In this document: piece by piece, positions 49,687 through 57,277 of the stretch
Layout of the letters: every line of letters starts with the position of its first letter
Position numbering within the stretch: the first letter of the stretch is position 1
Assembly (NCBI GenBank): GCA_025462645.1
Contig: JAOAPB010000056.1
Coordinates: 1 to 64,000, forward strand
Direction of reading: 5' to 3'
DNA: 64,000 nt
DNA from: Edaphobacter sp.
Lineage (GTDB): Bacteria; Acidobacteriota; Terriglobia; Terriglobales; Acidobacteriaceae
The notes under the pieces: model-generated
What the model was told of the DNA's origin: nothing
Databases searched by the model: none
What the model saw: only the letters and a program-made list of their open reading frames with translations
Program-made: the position numbers and the translations under genes

Positions 49687-51050
49687 CTAAGTCCAGCCAA
49701 GTCGAGGTTATGGATGCAATGTTGGCCTCGCCGCTACTTGATCCCAGATTGTTCAATCACTACCTCGGTGGACTACAGCAGCTTTTCTCACCGGCGAAGC
49801 CGGGCGCAGACGATACACGCTTTGCGGCATTTGTGGCGGCTTTAGACGGTCAGCCTAGCCGAGAATTGAGAAGAATCTACACTCTGCAGGATCTAAGGCA
49901 GACGGGGACGTACTTCACAGGCTCAGAATTGACCGCACGAGTTCTTGCCTCGGTATCCATCGAGATTCCTCTATTCGAGCGAATCGTTGACCCGAGTTGT
50001 GGTGCAGGCGATTTGCTCGTGGGCGCTGCTCGCCACCTGCCGCTCAGATCTTCCCTCATCGCTACTCTGAAACTATGGGGTCGATATCTCGTGGGGTTTG
50101 ACATCAGCTCTTCCTTCGTTGCGACCACTAGAGTTCGTTTGGCACTCCTCGCAATGCAGCGGCTAAATGTCGGAAGTGGTCCCGAGGTACTTTCGGAGCT
50201 TGAAATGCTCTTTCCGAACATACGCGTCCAGTCGGGCCTTGATGACTGGGGAGTTCCAGTGGGTAGATCTCTAATTCTCTCGAATCCACCGTTTTCTCAT
50301 ACGGAATCTCCCGCAAAATGTGTGTGGGCAAAAGGTCGTGTTTCACACGCGGCTGTATTCGTAATGAAGTGCCTAGACCAAGCGGGGCCGGAAGCCCGCC
50401 TGATAGCTATTCTTCCTGATGTACTCCGCACAGGTAGCCGTTATGAACGTTGGCGTAAGCAAGTCGAGAAGTCATCAAAAATCACATCAGTTGAAATCCT
50501 CGGGCGATTTGATAAGCAAACCGACATTGACGTGTTTTTTCTCGATGCCACAAAATCGCTAGAAGCAGGACAAGTAAGCACCTGGAGCCTACCAAAGCGG
50601 GCGGCAAACTCTATCGGAGATTTCTTCGAGATTAGGGTTGGGCCTGTCGTCGGGTTTCGTCTTATTGGAAAAGGCCCTTGGCATCCCTTCGTACACTCGT
50701 CAGAGCTGCCAGTTGGCAAAAAAGTTTCTACTTTTGGAAGCAGTATCCGTTTTCAAGGAAAGACCTACGAACCACCCTTTGTCGCTGTTCGTAGAACCTC
50801 CAAAGCCGAGTACAAAACTAGGTGTCTCGCGACACTTGTGACGGGTCAGATTCCCCTCGCAGTCGATGATCACTTGCTCATTGCACTTCCTAAGGATGGA
50901 ACAGTCTCAACATGCGCAGAGTTGCTCCGGGTTCTTGATGATGTGCGGACGACCGAATGGATGAACGCAAGGATAAGGTGCCGTCACATCACGGTCTCTG
51001 CGCTTCGCGATATCCCCTGGATCGGTGGTGAGCAAGATGAGCAAAGCTAA
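49683..51050 (+). CDS. N6-adenine DNA methyltransferase (gamma-type, NPPF)
   Basis: A 455-residue protein. The SAM-binding motif I is IVDPSCGAGDLLVGAA (about residues 101-116) and the catalytic motif IV is SNPPF (about 200-204), preceded by RQTGTYFTGSELTARVL, the arrangement of Type I/IIG N6-adenine methylases. The C-terminal 150 residues, including RFQGKTYEPPFVAVRRTS, may contact DNA or partners. No restriction endonuclease or HsdS specificity subunit is encoded next to it. It starts at an ATGA overlap with the HTH gene and overlaps the next gene by 14 bases. Confidence 0.89.
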   Translation: MTKSSQVEVMDAMLASPLLDPRLFNHYLGGLQQLFSPAKPGADDTRFAAFVAALDGQPSRELRRIYTLQDLRQTGTYFTGSELTARVLASVSIEIPLFERIVDPSCGAGDLLVGAARHLPLRSSLIATLKLWGRYLVGFDISSSFVATTRVRLALLAMQRLNVGSGPEVLSELEMLFPNIRVQSGLDDWGVPVGRSLILSNPPFSHTESPAKCVWAKGRVSHAAVFVMKCLDQAGPEARLIAILPDVLRTGSRYERWRKQVEKSSKITSVEILGRFDKQTDIDVFFLDATKSLEAGQVSTWSLPKRAANSIGDFFEIRVGPVVGFRLIGKGPWHPFVHSSELPVGKKVSTFGSSIRFQGKTYEPPFVAVRRTSKAEYKTRCLATLVTGQIPLAVDDHLLIALPKDGTVSTCAELLRVLDDVRTTEWMNARIRCRHITVSALRDIPWIGGEQDEQS

Positions 51051-53103
51051 TTTTCGCTTCTCCACCGATATCCTCCGTAGGCTTGGCGAAGAACTAAATC
51101 CCAGCCTCGAACACGGAATACTGGAGCTCGCGAAAAATGCCTACGATGCGGATGCTACGGAGTTTGTTGTCACTTTAAATGGGAGCGACAAAATCGGCGG
51201 TACATTGAGTGTTACCGACAACGGTACGGGCATGACAGCCGACGCTATCCGAAACGGATGGCTTGTTATTGGACAGTCGCAAAAAGCCAAAATCAAGAAA
51301 ACGAAGGGGGGACGGATTCCGGCCGGTTATAAGGGGCTGGGCCGCCTCGCCGCGCTACGACTTGGCCAGAAGGTGAGCGTTGTCACAACGCCTCGGTCAA
51401 CACGTGGGACGCGCTACTCCCTCGCTGTTGATTGGGACGCATTCGATCACGCAAATCTTGTGGAAGATGTCCAGCTCGATATAAAGACCCTGTCCCCAGA
51501 GCTGAAACCAACCTTCGGTACAGTGATTCAGGTCGAGAACCTGCGCTCTTCTGTATCGCGAGCTGAATTGAGAAGATTGGCGCGTGAACTGATTTTGCTC
51601 GCCGATCCTTTTGAAGACCTCCCCAATTCGTTCAAGCCCATCTTGGTTGCGCCCGACTATGAAGAAATCGCTAAGCTAATCAGATCTCGCTACCTTGTCG
51701 ATGCCGATTATCATTTGGACGCCAAACTTGACTCCAAAGGTCATGCATCAGCGACGGTCCGTGATTGGAAAGGTAAGGTTCTCTTCAAAGCGACACACAC
51801 TCAAATCGCAGCTGAAAGACTAGGTAAACCATACCGCTGCCCCGCAGCGCAATTTGATTTTTGGAGCTTCATCCTGCGTAAGGAGTCTTTTCTCGAACGC
51901 ACCGCGAAACTTCAGGATGTGAGGACTTGGCTCGAAACTGTTGGCGGCGTACATTTCTACCAAAACCAGCTGCGTGTCAGCCCGTATGGCAACCCTGGAA
52001 ACGATTGGCTCGACATCAATCTCCGACGTTCGCAGAGTCCAGAAGAAAGACCGTCGACCAACAATTCAATCGGCCGAGTGGTGGTTCACGACGAAAACTT
52101 TCAGCTTGTTCAAAAGACTGATCGTTCCGGATTTATTGAAACCGGTCCGTTTCAAGAGCTCCGCGACTTCGCCAACGACGCGCTCGAATGGATGGCACGC
52201 GAGCGTATCAATGTGGCAAATAAGAGAAGGCAGAAGGAACGCGCTGCAGCGCCGCAGCAGGCAACACGCGTCAAAGAGCGGCTTGAACAGGCAATTAGTT
52301 CAACACCTCGGGGTTCTCAGAAAGCCATTCGACAGGCTCTGACTGCGTATGAAGCCCAAAATGAGCGAGTGGTTGACACCCTGCGAAAGGAAGTGCAACT
52401 TTATCGCACACTTAGCACTGCGGGCATCACCGCAGCTACTTTTGCGCATGAGTCGAGCGGTAATCCACTGAAAATTATCCATCAGGCCATTAATACCATT
52501 GAACGGCGAGGGCAGCAGCACCTTACATCCAAATACGAATCTTTGCTTGGCAAGCCAGTCTCAATGATTGTTCGATCGATTGGAACACTCGGAGTTCTGT
52601 CGCAGGCAACGCTCAGTCTTATTGACCACGATAAAAGGCGCGCCACCCGTGTGGATTTTAACCGAACCGTTAAGCAGACGGTTGAAACATTTTCTCCGTT
52701 CCTTGCCGGCAGGGACATCCTAGTCGATCTTGAGTTGTCGGGTGGAACTCCCTTGGTAAGGGGATCCGAGGCTGCGATTGAATCCCTTGTTGCCAATCTC
52801 CTCAACAACAGCGTTTCGGCCTTTGAATCGGCAGGTACGAGCAAGCGGCAATTACGGATAGAAACCATCACCTATGCGGACGACATTATGTTTACAGTTT
52901 CGGATAACGGCCCCGGGATCACTGGAATATCAGAGAAAGACATCTGGTCGCCCGGCATAACCACTCGCCCGCATGGAACGGGTCTTGGCCTCACCATCGT
53001 ACGAGATACTGTCACTGACCTCGGTGGCAGCGTTGCTGCTAAAAAGAAAGGCGAATTAGGCGGAGCTTCGATAATCATCCGGCTTCCACTGACTTCGAGG
53101 TAG
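51037..53103 (+). CDS. Protein with N-terminal MORC/Hsp90-like GHKL ATPase and C-terminal histidine kinase
   Basis: About 688 residues from the ATG at 51037 (GTG starts at 51025 and 51028 are possible). The N-terminal GHKL domain has LELAKNAYDADA, SVTDNGTGM and GYKGLGRLAAL, as in MORC/MutL/Hsp90. A coiled region around residues 400-450 is followed by an H-box ATFAHESSGNPL near 470 and a second GHKL domain with LLNNSVSAF, SDNGPGITG and HGTGLGLTIVRD, as in sensor histidine kinases. No membrane segment is seen, so it is cytoplasmic. It overlaps the methyltransferase end and precedes the receiver-like gene by 4 bases. A protein combining both ATPase types is unusual. Confidence 0.9.
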   Translation: MSKANFRFSTDILRRLGEELNPSLEHGILELAKNAYDADATEFVVTLNGSDKIGGTLSVTDNGTGMTADAIRNGWLVIGQSQKAKIKKTKGGRIPAGYKGLGRLAALRLGQKVSVVTTPRSTRGTRYSLAVDWDAFDHANLVEDVQLDIKTLSPELKPTFGTVIQVENLRSSVSRAELRRLARELILLADPFEDLPNSFKPILVAPDYEEIAKLIRSRYLVDADYHLDAKLDSKGHASATVRDWKGKVLFKATHTQIAAERLGKPYRCPAAQFDFWSFILRKESFLERTAKLQDVRTWLETVGGVHFYQNQLRVSPYGNPGNDWLDINLRRSQSPEERPSTNNSIGRVVVHDENFQLVQKTDRSGFIETGPFQELRDFANDALEWMARERINVANKRRQKERAAAPQQATRVKERLEQAISSTPRGSQKAIRQALTAYEAQNERVVDTLRKEVQLYRTLSTAGITAATFAHESSGNPLKIIHQAINTIERRGQQHLTSKYESLLGKPVSMIVRSIGTLGVLSQATLSLIDHDKRRATRVDFNRTVKQTVETFSPFLAGRDILVDLELSGGTPLVRGSEAAIESLVANLLNNSVSAFESAGTSKRQLRIETITYADDIMFTVSDNGPGITGISEKDIWSPGITTRPHGTGLGLTIVRDTVTDLGGSVAAKKKGELGGASIIIRLPLTSR

Positions 53104-53107
53104 ATTC

Positions 53108-53773
53108 ATGAGTGTTCAACTCGCAGACCGAACTATCAACCGCATCGCAATTATCGACGATCAAGCCGATGTGCGGGCGAGTTACGAATTCAATGTAGAG
53201 GACCTGGGACTTGAGTCAGTGCCCGAGACCGGGCCGTTAGATTCTCTTGTAAATATGGTGGCGGGAATGGCTGCAAAATCTGACGCTGCTATTTGCGACT
53301 ACAACCTTAAAGTGCGAGACTACTCCGCTTTCAATGGAGCAGAGCTGGTGGCAGCTCTCTACAAAACCTTATTCCCTGCGCTCCTCTGCACCAAATGGCA
53401 CACAGCAAGCATCGACGAAATGCGACCGTATCGTCGATACATTCCAACGCTTATCGATCCTAGCGACTTGGATCCTTCCACGATTAGCTCTGGACTAGAG
53501 GTCTGCATTCGGGAGTTCTCTGGAGAATTCCTTCCCATTCGCAAACCGTGGCGAGCATTGATCCGGGTCGAGGACGTTAGAGGCACACAAGGGGTCCCAT
53601 TCGTCTACGTAATCATTCCTTCTTGGAACACACAGGAAGTTGTTCGTCTTCCGAATGATGTGTTCCCGCCGGCGTTGATCCCTTCGCTTAAGCCCGGTGC
53701 TCGAATTCACGCGCGGGTCAATCTGGGGGCTGAAAATCACGAGCAATTATTTTTTGAGGAGTGGGAAGTATGA
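53108..53773 (+). CDS. Receiver-domain response-regulator-like protein with novel C-terminal domain
   Basis: A 221-residue protein. The first half is a receiver: acidic pair RIAIIDDQADV (Asp17, Asp18), phosphoacceptor Asp64 in AICDYNL and the conserved Thr95 in LLCTKW. The usual Lys is not found (TLIDPSDLD), so phosphorylation chemistry may be altered. The last 90 residues (VPFVYVIIPSWNTQEV to EQLFFEEWEV) are beta-rich and carry no recognised HTH, so it is unlikely to be a classical transcription factor. It follows the histidine-kinase gene by 4 bases and its stop overlaps the next start (ATGA). Confidence 0.83.
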   Translation: MSVQLADRTINRIAIIDDQADVRASYEFNVEDLGLESVPETGPLDSLVNMVAGMAAKSDAAICDYNLKVRDYSAFNGAELVAALYKTLFPALLCTKWHTASIDEMRPYRRYIPTLIDPSDLDPSTISSGLEVCIREFSGEFLPIRKPWRALIRVEDVRGTQGVPFVYVIIPSWNTQEVVRLPNDVFPPALIPSLKPGARIHARVNLGAENHEQLFFEEWEV

Positions 53774-54759
53774 GTACTCCTCTATCCGATCCGATTCTGA
53801 CGATTCTCGACGTAGGACATGGTAATTGCGCCATTCTCGAACACGGTCAACGTACAGTCGTCTTTGACTGCGGACCGAAAACGGGATTGCTCGAATATCT
53901 CACTTCCCGAGGGGTGCAAGTACTTGATCTCGTCCTTATCTCCCATGCAGACGAAGACCATATCGCAGGACTCATCGCAGTATTGGCCTCAGGCCTGTTC
54001 GAAGTGAAATGTGTTCGGCTGAATACGGATTCGCTGAAGGGTTCGGCAATCTGGGATGATCTTGCGGAAGAATTGAGTTTTCGGCAGCGAAATGGAGTCT
54101 TGGATTTCCGTCCCTCTCTAACCGATGCTGACAATGGAGCGTTCGATGCAGCTGGCATCAAAATCGAAATTCTCGGGCCGACTACATACCTTGCTACAAA
54201 GGGGCCGGGTAGTCAAGATTTCTACAATAGGAAGATCACCACGAACTCGATCAGTGCTGTGATTCGGCTCCATTTCAATGGAGTTCCAACCGTTCTCTTG
54301 GCGGGAGATATGGATAAGATCGCCCTGGACGAAGTAGAACGCGCGGGACGAGTGATGAATGCAATGAGCCTTATTTTTCCCCATCACGGAGGGCGTGCCG
54401 GTGGCAACATGACGTCGTTCTCTCAACAGCTTTTCGAACTCGTAACGCCGTCACAGGTATTCTTTTCGATAGGGAGAGGGCTTCATGGCACTCCACTACC
54501 TCAAGTGATTGCGCAGGCAAGAGCCCGGCAAGGTCTTTATGTCGCCTGTACGCAGCTATCGAAGCGCTGTGCTGCCGCCGATCTTAATGGCATTTCCCAG
54601 CACATTGGATCCGCATTCGCGACCGGACGAAACAGCAATTCCTGCTGCGCTGGGTCCGTCGTGATTGCACTGGCAAACGGCACCGTCACCGAACCGCAGC
54701 AGCAGGCACATCAGGACTTCATTACAGTCAACGCCCTCACAGCGCTGTGCCGAAACTAA
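53770..54759 (+). CDS. Soluble ComEC/Rec2-type metallo-beta-lactamase-fold hydrolase
   Basis: A 329-residue MBL protein from the ATG at 53770. The ComEC-type start LTILDVGHGNCAIL, the metal motif SHADEDHIAG (HxDxDH) near residue 59, a downstream LLAGDMD and the FPHHGGRAGGN segment are all in place. ComEC MBL domains are suspected to degrade one DNA strand; here there are no transmembrane segments, so a soluble nuclease or phosphodiesterase is the best guess. The C-terminus has several cysteines (CTQLSKRC, SNSCC). It is likely the effector of the operon, by inference. Confidence 0.9.
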   Translation: MSTPLSDPILTILDVGHGNCAILEHGQRTVVFDCGPKTGLLEYLTSRGVQVLDLVLISHADEDHIAGLIAVLASGLFEVKCVRLNTDSLKGSAIWDDLAEELSFRQRNGVLDFRPSLTDADNGAFDAAGIKIEILGPTTYLATKGPGSQDFYNRKITTNSISAVIRLHFNGVPTVLLAGDMDKIALDEVERAGRVMNAMSLIFPHHGGRAGGNMTSFSQQLFELVTPSQVFFSIGRGLHGTPLPQVIAQARARQGLYVACTQLSKRCAAADLNGISQHIGSAFATGRNSNSCCAGSVVIALANGTVTEPQQQAHQDFITVNALTALCRN

Positions 54760-54762
54760 GCT

Positions 54763-55575
54763 ATGAGGACTACTCCTTTTTCGCGTCCCACAATTGTCGC
54801 CGCCGCAGAAGCGCTTGAAAGCTGCACACAAGGAGCTTTCGATCAAATCATATTACGGCTCACACTCGAACTAATCGTGCCCCTCGGGCCGCAACTCAGC
54901 GTTGCAAAAAAGTGCAGTAGCGTGGCGCGCGCAGTTCTTGCTCAACCAGCTTCGACGATTCAAACCCTCGACGGCCCGCAGACCCTCTCCGAATCTCTCA
55001 TACGGGAGGCTGTCGCAAAATGCTCGATGACAATGGAAAACCCCTTGGAAGCTCGACTTCGTAGGGGTCTAGGATTGGATGGCTTTGTCCCAGTCTGGGA
55101 TGAAAGAGACCGCAGACTGACTATTCGAGCGGCGCTTCCGGAATTGGTCGGCTTTATTGGGGTTGATGATGAGTTACATGAGCTTCTTCGGTCGTTCACA
55201 TTTATGATTCCCGAGGGACACCTCACGCAGGCGGTTGATGCTCACGCACGAGGCGATTGGGCAGCGGCTAACAGCCAAATCCGCACTTTTCTAGAAAGTC
55301 TGTTGGACGAGATTGCGATACGCTGGAATCTTGATCCAGCCGGAAGTCTGACCTCAGAAAACCGTCGTTCTGCCTTGGCAAACATTGGCTTTCTGTCACA
55401 CGCTAGAAACGAATGGTCCTCGGATGGAAAGAATTACATTAATGGACTGTTCAAAATGCTTCATACAGAAGGTTCGCATCCGGGGCTCTCTGACGAGGAT
55501 CATTGCACCTTCAGATTGCAAGTTGTTCTTATAACCTCGAGAATGATTCTTCGAAGATTCAAATTGCGACAATGA
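54763..55575 (+). CDS. Helical protein resembling abortive-infection C-terminal domains
   Basis: A 270-residue mostly helical protein. The C-terminal half includes HARGDWAAANSQIRTFLESLLDEI and GSHPGLSDEDH, followed by FRLQVVLITSRMILRRFK, a pattern I associate with C-terminal domains of abortive infection proteins; the exact family is unsure. No catalytic motif is clear. It starts 3 bases after the MBL stop and ends the operon, with a convergent gene 19 bases away. A role as immunity factor, sensor or effector cannot be decided. Confidence 0.65.
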   Translation: MRTTPFSRPTIVAAAEALESCTQGAFDQIILRLTLELIVPLGPQLSVAKKCSSVARAVLAQPASTIQTLDGPQTLSESLIREAVAKCSMTMENPLEARLRRGLGLDGFVPVWDERDRRLTIRAALPELVGFIGVDDELHELLRSFTFMIPEGHLTQAVDAHARGDWAAANSQIRTFLESLLDEIAIRWNLDPAGSLTSENRRSALANIGFLSHARNEWSSDGKNYINGLFKMLHTEGSHPGLSDEDHCTFRLQVVLITSRMILRRFKLRQ

Positions 55576-55594
55576 TTAAGTAGATACACCATCT

Positions 55595-56722
55595 TCAACT
55601 TTCGTACTTTTCTCTCATAGTGTGACGAACTATACTTCGCTTGAGGAAATAGGCGTTTTTGGCTTTCGCTTGTGCGACTGCGATTGGATCAAGCAAGCTC
55701 TTCTCGTTCTTATCTAAAATCGCTCCAAGGCATCTAATGACCTCTACTTGAACGGCCTTCTCTGGAATAGTAGCTGCACAGGTCATAACAATACTCCTGC
55801 TACCGTTAGAAGCCCTCTGCATCGAACCATCGGAGCCCACATTCAAAGTCAGCTCTCTAGGAAGAAATCCTTCTTCACGAAGAATCAGACAATTAACAAA
55901 TACCGACGCCGTGTATTGCTCCACGAATCGAACAACGTCCAACAACTCTCCGGTAGGCGAACGAGTATAGGGATTCGGAAATTCCGTCTGCCTCAACACA
56001 CAAGACTCGACCAGACTTCGAGGATTAGTTCGATCCAGACTGTACATCAGGAATTCGTAGCTGCCAATCAACACAAACGGTTCTGAAGCGTCGAGTGCGG
56101 CGCCAAGTCGATCATATTGGTCAGCAGCAATGAGCTGGATATCAGGTGGTAATGAGTCCTTAAACTCAGATCGAAGGATGAGGCCGCATAGCCTTCTTTC
56201 CCACACTATCGTCCCCATCATGGAGTCACGTCGAACAAGAACGGTTTCATAACCAAGGCGTTGTTGAACGAAAGCGTAGTTGGAGGCCAGTGCCTGGGCA
56301 TACCGTTCTGCCTCAACAATTGACTCCTTCCCGGAAATTTCTACGCCGATCTCCGCGAAAAACTCCGCGAAAGAGAGTAACTCCTCTTTTGCCCCCTGCT
56401 TTGTCAAATATATCTTCTCTTGTTTGAGCGTTTGCTGAAGCGATTGCTTCAGCTTGCCGAAAAAGACCGATGAATCAGACTTGGTATCGGGAACCGCATC
56501 GATTAGGACTTGGTAATTTTGATCGATGAACGTCTGATCAGCACCTTTCCAGTAACCCAAGGTGTTCGTGATACTGAATCCGGGATAGCTTAAGAGGATT
56601 TGCTGCAAAACTTCATCGACGGTAGCTTTCGCAAAGGCATTTCCATCGTTGTCCTTAAGTGGAAGCATCACCGACCAGCTCTCGACTCTTTTTAGCACTC
56701 CTGCTTCGGTTACCGTGTACAT
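55595..56722 (-). CDS. Unknown protein convergent with the six-gene operon
   Basis: A 375-residue protein with no motif I recognise. It begins MYTVTEAGVLKRVESW. A hydrophilic, helical middle includes VEAERYAQALASNYAFVQQRLGYE, and the C-terminal third is mixed alpha/beta (FVNCLILREEGFLPRELTLN). GAGGGATAGG upstream of the ATG is a plausible ribosome binding site. It has no signal peptide or membrane helix. It could be a separate cargo gene or a partner of the operon transcribed in the opposite direction. GC looks lower than that of the ICE backbone. Confidence 0.62.
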   Translation of the reverse strand: MYTVTEAGVLKRVESWSVMLPLKDNDGNAFAKATVDEVLQQILLSYPGFSITNTLGYWKGADQTFIDQNYQVLIDAVPDTKSDSSVFFGKLKQSLQQTLKQEKIYLTKQGAKEELLSFAEFFAEIGVEISGKESIVEAERYAQALASNYAFVQQRLGYETVLVRRDSMMGTIVWERRLCGLILRSEFKDSLPPDIQLIAADQYDRLGAALDASEPFVLIGSYEFLMYSLDRTNPRSLVESCVLRQTEFPNPYTRSPTGELLDVVRFVEQYTASVFVNCLILREEGFLPRELTLNVGSDGSMQRASNGSRSIVMTCAATIPEKAVQVEVIRCLGAILDKNEKSLLDPIAVAQAKAKNAYFLKRSIVRHTMREKYES

Positions 56723-57277
56723 GCCTATCCCTCAACTGTTAAGTTTACTGGCATTAGGTAGGCCATAGGGTGTTTCCCGACCGTTAACCCAGTCCCTGCA
56801 TGGTTCTCGACCAGCCGTTCCTCTGTATTTCTTCTGTCGCAGCGGCGTTTGGGCGGAGTCCTCTAAAAGAAGCTCAACAGGGAACCTTCCAACTTCGGCA
56901 TTTCAGCCACCGTCGTGATTGCTCCATCTGGATCCCATCGGGGAAAAGATTGAAATTCATGCTGTGTAGGGAGGAGTACCTCCTCGCCTGTCTCCAGCCG
57001 CTGCGCGTCTTCCGCCACCCTCTTCCGCCACCCTCTTCAGCGGCCTGTTCCTGCTGCAACGCGACACTAAGAGTCATGTGCGCTGACCCGCACGGATAAG
57101 GAAACCAAACCTCGCTAGGGGTGAGTGCCCTCATAGCTCATCTCAAGGACTTCCCCAATATTTGGTATTTGCATCGCGCAGACCAGCCCTAGGCAGTCTT
57201 CGCTCCAGTGCCGAACATCACACTGAGGCTAGAGACCGCATGGCTCCAATGTCACCGCCCGTGCAAGGCGGTAAACA
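56723..57277. other. 555-base gap before the mutagenesis cassette
   Basis: Short ORFs (56800-57099, 56874-57134) have no codon-usage or motif support and I do not call them. A 13-base tandem duplication TCTTCCGCCACCC lies at 57008-57033. The region must hold the promoter of the minus-strand unknown gene and the end of the dnaE2 transcript. Confidence 0.45.

Noticed and set aside
49683-51050. BREX or Type I restriction-modification
   Set aside because: No BrxC, PglZ, HsdR or HsdS homologue is present; only the methyltransferase is shared.
51037-54759. Direct assignment to the Detocs system
   Set aside because: Kinase plus receiver plus hydrolase logic is similar, but the kinase has a MORC-like N-terminus rather than the repeat-type sensor I recall, and a methyltransferase is added. 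It needs a profile search.
57008-57033. Tandem TCTTCCGCCACCC as a CRISPR repeat
   Set aside because: Only two copies directly adjacent, with no spacers.
56800-57134. Short ORFs between the unknown gene and dnaE2
   Set aside because: No motif, no convincing ribosome binding site and low-complexity composition.
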